50,217 nt of DNA, taken from assembly GCA_947457465.1 (NCBI GenBank), contig CANGWB010000013.1, forward strand, positions 1 to 50,217. Direction: 5' to 3'. This document shows, in pieces, positions 37,200-46,153 of this stretch. This DNA is from Chitinophagaceae bacterium. GTDB taxonomy: Bacteria > Bacteroidota > Bacteroidia > Chitinophagales > Chitinophagaceae. Below the pieces are notes generated by a model, which was given only the letters and a program-made list of their open reading frames with translations, searched no databases and had not been told where the DNA came from. The stretch's first letter is position 1; the number at the start of each line of letters is the position of its first letter. The position numbers and the translations under genes are program-made.

Positions 37200-38618
37200 A
37201 TGTCTCACAAACCGTACAGTTTTTTTGGCGCCGTCGAACGCAGTTTCGACAAAGCTGCAGCATTCACTTCCTGGGATAAAGGAATTCTGGCACAGATCAA
37301 GGAATGTAATGCCGTTTACCAGATGCGTTTCCCTGTAAAGCTTGACAATGGAACCATCGAAGTCATCGAAGCCTACCGCGTACAGCACTCACATCATAAA
37401 ACGCCCTGCAAAGGAGGTATTCGTTTTGCTGCCGAAGTGAACCAGGATGAAGTCATGGCACTGGCTGCATTGATGACCTATAAATGTGCGATTGTGAACG
37501 TCCCCTTCGGCGGAGGTAAAGGAGGCATCAAGATCAACCCAAAGAAATATTCAACCTACGAATTAGAGAAGATCACGCGCCGCTATACGGCTGAATTGAT
37601 CAAGAAGAACTTCATCGGACCCGGCACAGACGTACCAGCACCTGATTACGGAACAGGCGAACGAGAAATGGCCTGGATTCTTGACACTTACACAGCTATG
37701 CACCCAGGTGAAATCGATGCGGCCGGCTGTGTAACCGGCAAGCCCATCACCCAAGGCGGTGTGCGCGGCAGAAGAGAAGCCACCGGATTGGGTGTGTTCT
37801 ATGGTGTTCGTGAGGTATGTAACATGTCTGATATCATGCAGAAACTTGGTCTTTCCACCGGACTGGAAGGCAAGCGAGTGGTTGTGCAGGGACTAGGAAA
37901 TGTTGGCTATCACTCCGCCAAATTCTTCCAACAAGCCGGCGCCAAGATCGTTGCCCTGGCCGAATATGAAGGTGCCATCGAATCCGATGCCGGACTGGAT
38001 GTAGATGCCGTTTTCCAACACCGAAAATCAACCGGTTCGATCCTGAACTTCCCAGGTGCCAAGAATTTCGATAAAAGTTCTAATGCCCTGGAAAAAGAAT
38101 GTGATATCCTGATCCCCGCTGCATTGGAAAATGTGATTGATGGATCCAATGCGCCGCGCATCAAGGCAAAACTGATCGGCGAGGCGGCGAATGGCCCCCT
38201 CACCCCCGAAGCCGATGAGATCCTGACTCAAAAAGGAACCATTGTGATCCCCGACATGTACCTGAATGCCGGCGGAGTTACAGTGTCCTACTTCGAGTGG
38301 TTGAAAAACCTCAGCCACGTACGCTATGGCCGATTGGAAAAACGTTTCACTGAAAATCAAAATGCTCACATCCTCGGACAGATCGAAGAACTCTCCGGGA
38401 AAAAAGTCAGCCAGTCTGAACGCGAATCCATCCTGCACGGACCAGATGAAGTAGATCTCGTGTACAGTGGACTCGAAGAGACCATGATCACCGCCACACA
38501 CGAGATCATGAACACCTGGAAAGCCAACCCCACCATCCCCGATATGCGTACTGCCGCCTACGTAGTTGCCATCAACAAGGTAGGAACCAGCTATGCTGAA
38601 TTGGGCATCTTCCCATAA
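37200..38618 (+). CDS. gdhA: Glutamate dehydrogenase (Glu/Leu/Phe/Val dehydrogenase family)
   Basis: 472 residues. It interconverts glutamate and 2-oxoglutarate plus ammonium. The substrate-binding sequence is [13 protein letters not shown] and the active-site region is [13 protein letters not shown]. The NAD(P) loop is [13 protein letters not shown] (near residue 225), and [12 protein letters not shown] is the late conserved motif. ATG at 37200 ([10 protein letters not shown]) is preferred to TTG at 37176. Substrate and cofactor preference are not certain from motifs. It ends at a strong terminator. Confidence 0.93.
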   Translation: MSHKPYSFFGAVERSFDKAAAFTSWDKGILAQIKECNAVYQMRFPVKLDNGTIEVIEAYRVQHSHHKTPCKGGIRFAAEVNQDEVMALAALMTYKCAIVNVPFGGGKGGIKINPKKYSTYELEKITRRYTAELIKKNFIGPGTDVPAPDYGTGEREMAWILDTYTAMHPGEIDAAGCVTGKPITQGGVRGRREATGLGVFYGVREVCNMSDIMQKLGLSTGLEGKRVVVQGLGNVGYHSAKFFQQAGAKIVALAEYEGAIESDAGLDVDAVFQHRKSTGSILNFPGAKNFDKSSNALEKECDILIPAALENVIDGSNAPRIKAKLIGEAANGPLTPEADEILTQKGTIVIPDMYLNAGGVTVSYFEWLKNLSHVRYGRLEKRFTENQNAHILGQIEELSGKKVSQSERESILHGPDEVDLVYSGLEETMITATHEIMNTWKANPTIPDMRTAAYVVAINKVGTSYAELGIFP

Positions 38619-38638
38619 CGAGTACGCTTACTGATACT

Positions 38639-38665
38639 AAAAAGGGGCTATGCCCCTTTTTTTAT
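38639..38665 (+). terminator. Intrinsic terminator after gdhA
   Basis: An 8-bp stem (38641-38648 with 38652-38659, loop TAT) is followed by seven T. On the opposite strand A-rich flanks give a weaker tail for the convergent SET gene. Confidence 0.9.
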
Positions 38666-38691
38666 TTTATTACGTTTCTTGTTTGATGAGA

Positions 38692-39108
38692 TTATTCTTC
38701 GCTTTCAACCAGCGTCCCGTAATCGATTAACAACTCTTCGCCAATTTCAATATCGCGCAGTGTTTCAAAATATTCACCATCCTTTATGGATATGATATTG
38801 GGCACAGCAGAATGATTGAGATAAACAGATACATCCATCACCTTAAATCCGTATTCTGGCACCCAATAATGAGTGTCGTCAAACAAACAGTAAGTCTCTA
38901 CCAGTTGGCGACTATGCTCGGGCAATGCATCGATCTCAGATCTCTCAATCGGAATAAATTCACCATGACCTTCGGAAAACATCTCCCTGCATCCTTTTGG
39001 AATTTTACGTAAGGCAAAAACACCGTTACCATGAATGGAAGAAGGTCGAATGGCAACCCAGGTATGGTGGCGAAGTTCATTCAGCAAGTTTTCTTTACGT
39101 AGATGCAT
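38692..39108 (-). CDS. SET-domain protein (putative protein lysine methyltransferase)
   Basis: 138 residues that are almost entirely a SET domain. SIHGNGVFALRKIPKG is the first motif (AdoMet-binding G-x-G), YLNHSAVPNI carries the NHS catalytic knot, and EIGEELLIDYGTL ends it with the conserved Tyr. There is no post-SET Cys cluster. In bacteria such short SET proteins are scattered; the target protein is unknown. It is convergent with gdhA and downstream of the subtilase on the same strand. Confidence 0.82.
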   Translation of the reverse strand: MHLRKENLLNELRHHTWVAIRPSSIHGNGVFALRKIPKGCREMFSEGHGEFIPIERSEIDALPEHSRQLVETYCLFDDTHYWVPEYGFKVMDVSVYLNHSAVPNIISIKDGEYFETLRDIEIGEELLIDYGTLVESEE

Positions 39109-39214
39109 ATTTCAAGATATAGGTATAAAGTATGGCTTGTTCGACCGGATCAAATTTGTGAACAGATCAGCTAATTGTTTAAAATTAATCATTCAACAAA
39201 TAACCCTTTTCGTT

Positions 39215-40714
39215 TTACCAAGTTGCCCGATCTGCATTCAGCCTGCCCCAACCAAAAGAAGCTGATCGATATGGATACTGACTGCTGTATTGCTGCAAAC
39301 GTATGATCATCTGATCGCGCGTCAACCTTGGGTATCTTGACCAGGCAAGAGCAGCCATACCTGCCATGCTGGCCGTAGCCACTGATGACCCTCCGACCGT
39401 GGATGGCCAGTCCCCTGCATCAGCCAAAGACAACGGATGCATCCCGTCGGCACTTCTCTCCATAGTAACCACAAAATCCACCTCAGCCCCTTTGTGACAG
39501 ACATCGCAGGCCGTCAGCACAGAAAGATCTTTAACACCGGTAACTGCTTGCACCTCTGGCAAAGAAGCCGGAAAGATCACACCGCTCCAACCGGAAGTCC
39601 AATCCGTTGACGTGCCCGCGGCACAAAAAATCAGTTTGCCCTTACCGTAAGCATAACGGATCGCATCAGTCAGGTAGCTGCTGCTAGTGATCCTTCCCAT
39701 ACTCATACTGATGATTCGTACATCGGACCGATTGGCCGCATTGGTAAAGGCGTCAACGACTCCTTTCAATTCCCTTGATTCATCCAGAAATACATCCGAT
39801 GCCGCTCGGCAGGTAATGAGATCACAGTTGTACGCAATCCCAACAGTATTCCCATCTGTACTTCGAGGCGCCGCTACTACGCCGGCCATGGATGTTCCAT
39901 GCCCACACGCATCATGTGAGGTTTCAGCTGAACCGATCGGAAGGCCTAAAAAACTGTTTTGCGGCAAGGTCACTATCCGCTCCAAACTTCGACCGAATGA
40001 AGCACCGGAATTAAATGAAACACTCAGATTATCCTGCCCCCAGGAACAACCCGTATCGATCACAAACACTTTTATTCCTTTGCCCGAAGTTCGGTTCCAG
40101 GCACCCGGAATACCATGTCCGGGATAATTCCAGGATTGTTTCGTTGCCGGAGAAATCGTTGAGTAGTGAACACCTGATCGAATATCCCAAGTAGGCGTAT
40201 TACTCCCACAACCACTACCCGACTCCTCATGCAACTTCAAAAGATTACGATCATAGCCCATCGGCTCCACATATCGAACCTGAGGAGCATTCCTTAATCG
40301 CTGCAATGCAGCTCTGTTTGGCAGACGAAACAACAGTACCGGCAAAATCTCTTCGCGCCATTCAGTGATGATCGTGGCTCCGTTTGAAAGCGCCATGCGT
40401 ATCACCTGTTCCTTTGCTTTTCTCCAATTAAAATGATTCAAGTTGACCGCTGTAAGCCATTTATCGTACCCCGTGAATCCGGTCGGTTGATAACCAACTG
40501 CCACCAATGAATCAGACTGTGCGATCACCGACCACAAGTCCTCTGTATTCCAGTTAGTCCATTCTGCCCGACCAGTAGTTCCCAATTGTTTATTTATCCG
40601 CTGATTGATCTGTTCGATTGTTAATAAAGATCCGACCTTCAACCTAACTGACGGTTCGATCTTTTGACAAGCGGCCAGGAAGATCACGCCAAATAAGTAG
40701 ATGCATTTTTGCAT
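39215..40714 (-). CDS. Lipoprotein subtilisin-like serine protease (S8)
   Basis: 499 residues. A lipobox (LAAC, Cys16) marks it as a lipoprotein. After a propeptide-like region (about 20-160) comes the S8 domain with Asp220 (VIDTG), His272 (CGHGTSMAG) and Ser444 (GGSSVATASMAG). The oxyanion-hole Asn, normally in an AAGN sequence, is replaced by Thr368 (CAAGTSTDW). Many Cys residues (e.g. TGCS, DACG, CDVCHK) suggest disulfides. No type IX C-terminal signal is seen. It could be an active surface protease or a weakened one. Confidence 0.85.
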   Translation of the reverse strand: MQKCIYLFGVIFLAACQKIEPSVRLKVGSLLTIEQINQRINKQLGTTGRAEWTNWNTEDLWSVIAQSDSLVAVGYQPTGFTGYDKWLTAVNLNHFNWRKAKEQVIRMALSNGATIITEWREEILPVLLFRLPNRAALQRLRNAPQVRYVEPMGYDRNLLKLHEESGSGCGSNTPTWDIRSGVHYSTISPATKQSWNYPGHGIPGAWNRTSGKGIKVFVIDTGCSWGQDNLSVSFNSGASFGRSLERIVTLPQNSFLGLPIGSAETSHDACGHGTSMAGVVAAPRSTDGNTVGIAYNCDLITCRAASDVFLDESRELKGVVDAFTNAANRSDVRIISMSMGRITSSSYLTDAIRYAYGKGKLIFCAAGTSTDWTSGWSGVIFPASLPEVQAVTGVKDLSVLTACDVCHKGAEVDFVVTMERSADGMHPLSLADAGDWPSTVGGSSVATASMAGMAALAWSRYPRLTRDQMIIRLQQYSSQYPYRSASFGWGRLNADRATW

Positions 40715-40788
40715 AGGACTATTTTTATAGCGGCAAAATAGTCTTGAGCAGGGAGCGAATCCAAGTGAAAAAAACGGAAAATGAAATG

Positions 40789-41229
40789 TTATTTACCGAG
40801 GGATGGCCAAGATGCACATGCCGTGAGTCCGTCTGTTGATTTCTGCCAACAACGCGTTTCCATACCGTTGCTGATCACAAGATAGGTGGTAGGAATACGA
40901 ATGTGATATCGAAGCAGCTGCTCCATCACAGTTGCTCCGAGAGGAATATCAGCTGATTTGCATTCAGCCATGAGCCAGGGCATTCCATCACGATCAAAGA
41001 CGAGTAGATCATAACGTTTTCGCAACCCGTTCAATTCGATTTCTTTCTCGACAGAGATCAAAGACGTGGGAATAAGTAGCTCGATGGTAAACTGTTGGAT
41101 CAATCGCTGCCTGACCCATTCTTCAGGTGTCAGCGCCACCCATTTACGTCTGCATGGATCGAATATTTCCTCACGTCCCTGATAGAGACGCATGTCGGGA
41201 GCAGGGAGTTCCGAGGAAAGGCTGAGCAT
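40789..41229 (-). CDS. HsdR_N-like nuclease-fold domain protein
   Basis: 146 residues matching the N-terminal domain of type I restriction enzyme R subunits, but with no helicase part. The PD-(D/E)xK-type core can be read as KRYDLLVFDRDG then WLMAECKS (Asp, Glu and Lys in order). SVEKEIELNGLRKRYD is the preceding strand. Standalone copies of this domain are widespread in Bacteroidota. No methylase or specificity gene is near, so it is not a restriction system here; its role is unknown. Confidence 0.75.
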   Translation of the reverse strand: MLSLSSELPAPDMRLYQGREEIFDPCRRKWVALTPEEWVRQRLIQQFTIELLIPTSLISVEKEIELNGLRKRYDLLVFDRDGMPWLMAECKSADIPLGATVMEQLLRYHIRIPTTYLVISNGMETRCWQKSTDGLTACASWPSLGK

Positions 41230-41247
41230 GCTTCAAAACTAATTGAT

Positions 41248-41255
41248 TAATTTCG
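41248..41255 (+). promoter_or_regulatory. -7 box immediately before amn
   Basis: TAATTTCG is one base off the consensus and ends 5 bases before the ATG at 41261, predicting a leaderless or nearly leaderless mRNA. Confidence 0.4.
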
Positions 41256-41260
41256 GTGAC

Positions 41261-42031
41261 ATGAAGTCTAAAGAAGAGATCGTAAACAATTGGTTGCCCC
41301 GGTATACGGGCCAATCCCTGGACAAATTCGGCAAATACATCTTGTTGACCAACTTCAGTCATTATCTCAATCTTTTCTCCGACTGGCATAAGGTGCCCAT
41401 TGTAGGTGCAGACCGCCCCATGCAATGCGTAACAGCCGATAACATCACCCTGATCAATTTCGGCATGGGCTCTCCCACCGCTGCCACCATCATGGATCTG
41501 CTCACAGCCATTCAGCCGGATGCGGTACTGTTCCTGGGCAAATGCGGGGGACTCAAAAAACGAAACAAACTGGGTGATTTGGTACTACCCATCGCCGCCA
41601 TCCGCGGGGAGGGAACCTCCAACGATTATTTTCCGCCCGAAGTACCGGCCCTACCGGCATTCGCCCTGCAAAAAGCGGTATCCACAACGATTCGAGACTA
41701 CGAAGTGGATTATTGGACTGGAACCGTGTATACAACAAACCGACGCGTATGGGAACACGATGAACCCTTCAAAGAATACCTCCAAAAGATCCGTGCCATG
41801 GCGATCGATATGGAAACAGCCACCATCTTCACAGTCGGCTTTTTCAATAAGATCCCGACAGGAGCACTTCTGTTGGTCAGCGACCAACCCATGATCCCGG
41901 AAGGCGTTAAGACCGAAGAGAGCGATAAACAGATCACCGCCCAATACGTAGAGAATCACCTTAAGATCGGAATCGATTCACTGAAACAGCTTATCAACGG
42001 CGGACAAACCGTACGCCACCTTAAATTCTGA
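41261..42031 (+). CDS. amn: AMP nucleosidase
   Basis: 256 residues, the short form lacking the N-terminal regulatory domain of the enterobacterial enzyme. It splits AMP into adenine and ribose 5-phosphate. The phosphorylase fold shows INFGMGSPTAATIMDLL, FLGKCGGLKK, and AIDMETATIFTVGF (the Met-Glu pair that binds ribose), then LLVSDQPMIPEG. ATG at 41261 is preferred to TTG at 41243 because a -7 box lies between. The small lipoprotein gene follows after 2 bases. Confidence 0.88.
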   Translation: MKSKEEIVNNWLPRYTGQSLDKFGKYILLTNFSHYLNLFSDWHKVPIVGADRPMQCVTADNITLINFGMGSPTAATIMDLLTAIQPDAVLFLGKCGGLKKRNKLGDLVLPIAAIRGEGTSNDYFPPEVPALPAFALQKAVSTTIRDYEVDYWTGTVYTTNRRVWEHDEPFKEYLQKIRAMAIDMETATIFTVGFFNKIPTGALLLVSDQPMIPEGVKTEESDKQITAQYVENHLKIGIDSLKQLINGGQTVRHLKF

Positions 42032-42033
42032 AT

Positions 42034-42402
42034 ATGCCAGCCGCTATCCTACTACTTGCCTTCTGGCTCTGTAACGTCATCGGTTGCCGAAAAACAGAAA
42101 CAGGCCCCGTATACCAAGGGCGTCTGGAAGTAACCGGCATCTGCTCCAATTACACAATGAGTGTGACGGGCGGCGGACTCGACAGCAATCAGGTAGAAAC
42201 GAGATGGACCGATCCAACCACTAATCTGACCTACACCAACGCCTTCCGGCTGAACAACCCCTGTGATTTCCCGACAACACTGAAAGCAGGCGACAGCTTC
42301 TTCTTTCAAATCGAATCCGCTCCATCACAGAACTGCGCGCAGTGCTTGGCTTTTTATCCAACCCCAGCCAAAGGACTATCCATTCGGGTCGTGCAACCTT
42401 GA
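42034..42402 (+). CDS. Small secreted lipoprotein of unknown function
   Basis: 122 residues. The hydrophobic start (ILLLAFWLCNVIGC) ends in a lipobox-like VIGC, so it is probably lipid-anchored. The mature part is short and polar with three further Cys (GICSN, NPCDF, QNCAQC), which could form disulfides. I recognise no family. It is 2 bases after amn on the same strand, so it is probably co-transcribed. Confidence 0.65.
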   Translation: MPAAILLLAFWLCNVIGCRKTETGPVYQGRLEVTGICSNYTMSVTGGGLDSNQVETRWTDPTTNLTYTNAFRLNNPCDFPTTLKAGDSFFFQIESAPSQNCAQCLAFYPTPAKGLSIRVVQP

Positions 42403-42494
42403 GGTCGACCTTGCTTCCCAGGGCGTATCTGAGCCCCCCTTTTACCCAACTAAAATCAGTTGCCTAAAAGGTGACAGAAGTCAGCCAAAAAGCT

Positions 42495-42502
42495 TAATTT
42501 CG
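42495..42502 (+). promoter_or_regulatory. -7 box for queA
   Basis: TAATTTCG is one base off the consensus; no clear -33 is seen. Transcription would start near 42507, giving a leader of about 100 bases that can fold (see 42514-42587). Confidence 0.4.
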
Positions 42503-42513
42503 CCCACTTTTCT

Positions 42514-42587
42514 TTCACGAAGACCCCACCGGCGCCGTAAGGCCGGCAGGATCTTGGACCGGACGTTTGCCCGTGAGGTGTCGTGAA
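42514..42587 (+). promoter_or_regulatory. Possible structured 5' leader of queA
   Basis: 42514-42520 pairs fully with 42581-42587 (7 bp), and 42527-42530 with 42577-42580 (4 bp, after a 6-base bulge). Inside lie a short stem capped by a GTAA tetraloop (42534-42543) and a weak second hairpin (42560-42573). It ends 20 bases before the queA ATG. I do not recognise a known riboswitch. Confidence 0.35.
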
Positions 42588-42607
42588 GTCGCATCAACGC
42601 TCAAACC

Positions 42608-43657
42608 ATGAAATTATCCCAATTCCGGTTCGACCTTCCCTTGAACCTGATCGCCCAGTCGCCAACCAAAAAGCGCGAAGACGCCCGCCTGATGGTCGTG
42701 CACCGTCATACCGGTGTGATCGAAAACAAACATTTTCGAGACATCCTCGATTATTTCGATGACCGCGACTGCTTTGTCGTCAATAACACCAAGGTATTCC
42801 CCGCCCGCATGTACGGACGCAAGGAGAAAACCGGTGCCAAGATCGAAGTGTTTTTGTTGCGCGAACTGAATCGCCCCAACCGCTTGTGGGACGTGATCGT
42901 GGATCCTGCCCGTAAGATCCGTGTCGGCAACAAACTTTACTTTGGCGACAATGAAGACCTGGTGGCCGAAGTCATCGACAATACAACCAGCCGCGGACGC
43001 ACCATCCGTTTTCTCTGGGAAGATTCAGAAGAATCCTTCCGCGCCCAGTTGGAAAAACTCGGAGAGACCCCGCTGCCCAAATACATCAAGCGCAAACCTG
43101 ACGAAGAAGATAAAGAGCGCTACCAAACGGTATACGCCAAGCATGAAGGAGCTGTTGCGGCACCCACCGCCGGACTGCATTTCAGCCGCGAACTGATCAA
43201 GCGACTTGAGATCAAAGGAATCCGTTTTTCCGAAGTAACCCTGCACACCGGATTAGGCACCTTCCGCCCAATAGAAGTAGAGGATCTGAGCAAACACAAG
43301 ATGGATGCGGAATACTACCACATCGATGAGGCTGCTTGCAGTGTAGTCAACCGAGCCAAAGAATACGGTCATCGTATCTGCTCGATCGGTACTACCACCA
43401 TGCGCGCGATGGAATCTTCCTTCACGGCGCAAAAACTATTGAAACCATCGGAGGGATGGACCAATACATTCATTCACCCGCCACACGATTTCAACATCGC
43501 CGATGCCTTGGTGACCAATTTTCACCTGCCGAAAACAAGCCTGCTGATCATGACCTGTGCATTCGCCGGTTATGAACTCACCATGGAAGCATACAAAAAA
43601 GCCATCAAGGACAAGTATCGATTCTTCAGCTATGGAGACGCGATGCTGGTGATCTAA
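42608..43657 (+). CDS. queA: tRNA preQ1(34) S-adenosylmethionine ribosyltransferase-isomerase
   Basis: 349 residues, full length. QueA moves ribose from AdoMet to preQ1 in tRNA, making epoxyqueuosine. The start [60 protein letters not shown] and [18 protein letters not shown] are all conserved. The gene has its own leader of about 100 bases and ends at a strong two-way terminator shared with lysC. No other queuosine gene is in the window. Confidence 0.97.
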   Translation: MKLSQFRFDLPLNLIAQSPTKKREDARLMVVHRHTGVIENKHFRDILDYFDDRDCFVVNNTKVFPARMYGRKEKTGAKIEVFLLRELNRPNRLWDVIVDPARKIRVGNKLYFGDNEDLVAEVIDNTTSRGRTIRFLWEDSEESFRAQLEKLGETPLPKYIKRKPDEEDKERYQTVYAKHEGAVAAPTAGLHFSRELIKRLEIKGIRFSEVTLHTGLGTFRPIEVEDLSKHKMDAEYYHIDEAACSVVNRAKEYGHRICSIGTTTMRAMESSFTAQKLLKPSEGWTNTFIHPPHDFNIADALVTNFHLPKTSLLIMTCAFAGYELTMEAYKKAIKDKYRFFSYGDAMLVI

Positions 43658-43691
43658 AAAATAACCCCGGAATTTCCGGGGTTATTTTTTA
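43656..43691. terminator. Two-way terminator between queA and lysC
   Basis: A long stem (about 43662-43672 with 43678-43688; CCCCGG/CCGGGG core, loop AATTT) is flanked by A-runs on the left and T-runs on the right, so it can end transcripts from both convergent genes. It overlaps the lysC stop. Confidence 0.92.
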
Positions 43692-45005
43692 GAGGCCGAA
43701 TAAGCCTTGATTCAATTGCTGGAGTAATTCCTTCTTTCGCCCGGCATCAACCAACAATGAAATATTGTGGGGGCTTCCCCCATGACTGATCATGCGCACC
43801 GGTATCATGCCGATCGAACGCAACAAATCCTGCAATACACCATTCTCGCGACCGATCTCCTGCCCAACTACGGATACGATGCACTGATCGGCATCCACCT
43901 CCACAGCACTGAAACTGCCCAGCTCGGTGAGAATCTCAGATAAATGCGCATCGGAATCTATCGTGACGGAGACTGCCACCTCAGAGGTCGTGACCATGTC
44001 GATCGGCGTACGGTACTTTTCAAAAACCTCAAACACTTTTCTCAGAAATCCATATGCCAATAACATCCGACTGCTCTTGATCCGAATGGCCCATATGCCA
44101 TCTTTAGCCGCCACCGCTTTCACCCCTCTACCCAACGACCTCTCTGTGATCAAGGTGCCCGCTGCACCAGGTTCCATTGTATTCAATAAACGCACCGGTA
44201 CGTTCGCCTGCTGCGCCGGCCAGATCGAGGCAGGGTGTAAGATTTTTGCACCGAAGTACGCGAGCTCAGCAGCTTCTTCGAAACTTAGCTGCTCTACCGG
44301 ACGAGTACGATCAACTATACGCGGATCATTATTGTGCATGCCATCGATATCTGTCCAGATCTCACAAACGGATGCGTTCACCGCCGTCGCCAACAAGGAA
44401 GCCGTATAATCACTACCCCCTCGCTTCAGATTGTCGACTTCTCCTTTTGCGTTGCGACAGATATATCCCTGCGTAACAAACAGTTTTCCAACTCCCGTAT
44501 GGAGTGATGGACTAAGCCCATGGCGAATCGCATCCAAGCGTGGCTCATCGTTTTCATCGATACACATGAAATCCAATGCGTTCAGGAAAACATGATTGAC
44601 ACCTATTTCCCTCAGGTAAACACAAAAAAGTTTAGTAGATAACAACTCCCCTTGTGCCAAAATATCACGATTCAGTGCTTCACTATATGAAACTTGACAG
44701 ATCATGTCCAACAAACCAAAATGCTCCGATAGAATCTGATCTGCCTCGAGTAAATTGTTATCCTGCTGAAGCAATCCACGCACGAAATCATGATAATGCT
44801 GTTGTAACACCGCGATACGATCCTTGGCCTCTTCTTTTTTCCCGAGCGAAAGACTTTCACCTATAGCCACCAACGCATTGGTAGTACCTGAAAGTGCTGA
44901 CAATACAAGCAACACGGGCTCCTGCTGAGCGATCACCAACTCCGCAACACGATGCATCCGTTCCGGGCGGCCCACACTGGTGCCACCAAATTTCATGATT
45001 TTCAT
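43689..45005 (-). CDS. lysC: Aspartate kinase
   Basis: 438 residues, monofunctional. It phosphorylates aspartate at the head of the lysine, threonine and methionine pathways. The N-terminus has KIMKFGGTSVGRPERM. KRGGSDYTASLLATA, EIWTDIDGMHNNDPR and FGAKILHPASIWPAQ complete the kinase domain. Two ACT domains follow (about 300-438), implying feedback control by an amino acid. ATG at 45005 is preferred to TTG at 45026. A -7 box (complement of 45032-45039) lies 26 bases upstream. Confidence 0.94.
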   Translation of the reverse strand: MKIMKFGGTSVGRPERMHRVAELVIAQQEPVLLVLSALSGTTNALVAIGESLSLGKKEEAKDRIAVLQQHYHDFVRGLLQQDNNLLEADQILSEHFGLLDMICQVSYSEALNRDILAQGELLSTKLFCVYLREIGVNHVFLNALDFMCIDENDEPRLDAIRHGLSPSLHTGVGKLFVTQGYICRNAKGEVDNLKRGGSDYTASLLATAVNASVCEIWTDIDGMHNNDPRIVDRTRPVEQLSFEEAAELAYFGAKILHPASIWPAQQANVPVRLLNTMEPGAAGTLITERSLGRGVKAVAAKDGIWAIRIKSSRMLLAYGFLRKVFEVFEKYRTPIDMVTTSEVAVSVTIDSDAHLSEILTELGSFSAVEVDADQCIVSVVGQEIGRENGVLQDLLRSIGMIPVRMISHGGSPHNISLLVDAGRKKELLQQLNQGLFGL

Positions 45006-45031
45006 AACTGATAGTTTTTGGGGCAAGCACG

Positions 45032-45039
45032 CAAATATA
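45032..45039 (-). promoter_or_regulatory. -7 box for lysC
   Basis: TATATTTG on the minus strand fits TAnnTTTG exactly. The -33 is weak. The predicted leader is about 20 bases. Confidence 0.5.
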
Positions 45040-45063
45040 ACACGGGAATCAACCCGGCATCGA

Positions 45064-46149
45064 CTAACCTAAACTCGGCACACCCAAACGTTGCGACAAT
45101 GCATTCAGATCTTCCACAACCGAATCCATCAACGGAATACCCGATACCATACGATCCGCTTCCGCTTCTCGCTCCGGATCGCCGGGCACCAACACCGGCT
45201 GTGCCACATCAATAGGCGTAGCGGAACGAAAGCCGCGGATCCAATGATCCATATGTGACTTGTATTCATCAACGGAACGAAAAGCATCTACCCGCATGGC
45301 ACCTAAAAAATGACCGATACCCTTACCCGGCTGTTGCGCAGGCATCGGTACATACGCCGGAAAAGGCGGAACCCAGGGAGCATAATTGGCTCCACTTAAC
45401 AAGGCTGAAAAAAGATCGACGATCGCACCTAACGCATATCCCTTATGCGATCCGTGTTCCCGATCGCCACCCAAAGGCAACAAAGCGCCTCCCTGTTTTA
45501 AGATATTAGGGTCATGTGTGGGATTACCTTCTTTATCCTGCACCCAACCAGTAGGCGTATCCTGCTCCTTGCGTTGCAGAATCTCCAACTTACCATTGGC
45601 AGCTGTAGTCGTAGCCAGATCGGCAACAAAGGGCGGCTCCTCTCCTGCCGGTGCAGCAACACAGATCGGATTGGTTCCCAGCAATCGGTCTTTCGAAAAG
45701 GTGGGTGCCACCAGCGGACTGGCATTGGTCATCGCCCAACCGATCATATTCTCTTGCAACGCCTGCATAGCATGAAACGCAGCGATCCCGAAATGATTTG
45801 AATTCTGAACACTTACCCAACCCGTACCCACCTGCTTTGCTTTTTCGATTGCGATCTGCATAGCCTTGGCGGCTACAACCAAGCCTAAGCCTCTGTCCCC
45901 ATCTACTACAGCGGTAGAAGGCGTTTCATGGATCACCCTGATGTTTGGCTGTGCATTGACTCGACCCGCCTCCCAAAGTCGAACATAACCACTTAACCGA
46001 GCCACACCGTGTGAATCGATACCCCTCAGATCAGCCGACAATAACGCCCGGGTCGCCAGCATGGCATCCTCCTCAGGGCAGCCGATCCGCAAAAAGATGG
46101 CTCGCGTATAATCAGTCAATTGCTCGTAAGAAACACAATGGGCATTCAT
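45064..46149 (-). CDS. Ldh-family NAD(P)-dependent oxidoreductase (malate/L-lactate dehydrogenase-like)
   Basis: 361 residues of the Ldh_2 family, which reduces or oxidises 2-oxo/2-hydroxy acids such as malate, sulfolactate or ureidoglycolate. The motif SADLRGIDSHGVARL (catalytic His in DSHG) is near residue 40. QNSNHFGIAAFHAM, TNASPLVAPTFSKDRLLGTNP and DREHGSHKGYALG are conserved. The substrate cannot be named from sequence. ATG at 46149 is preferred: a -7 box ends 4 bases before it and inside the longer frame to 46179. It lies between lysC and ssb, separated from ssb by a terminator. Confidence 0.85.
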   Translation of the reverse strand: MNAHCVSYEQLTDYTRAIFLRIGCPEEDAMLATRALLSADLRGIDSHGVARLSGYVRLWEAGRVNAQPNIRVIHETPSTAVVDGDRGLGLVVAAKAMQIAIEKAKQVGTGWVSVQNSNHFGIAAFHAMQALQENMIGWAMTNASPLVAPTFSKDRLLGTNPICVAAPAGEEPPFVADLATTTAANGKLEILQRKEQDTPTGWVQDKEGNPTHDPNILKQGGALLPLGGDREHGSHKGYALGAIVDLFSALLSGANYAPWVPPFPAYVPMPAQQPGKGIGHFLGAMRVDAFRSVDEYKSHMDHWIRGFRSATPIDVAQPVLVPGDPEREAEADRMVSGIPLMDSVVEDLNALSQRLGVPSLG

Positions 46150-46153
46150 GTTG

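Noticed and set aside
42507-42607. Known preQ1, TPP, cobalamin or SAM riboswitch, or small SRP RNA, in the queA leader
   Set aside because: None of their consensus sequences is seen on either strand. It is kept only as a possible structured leader.
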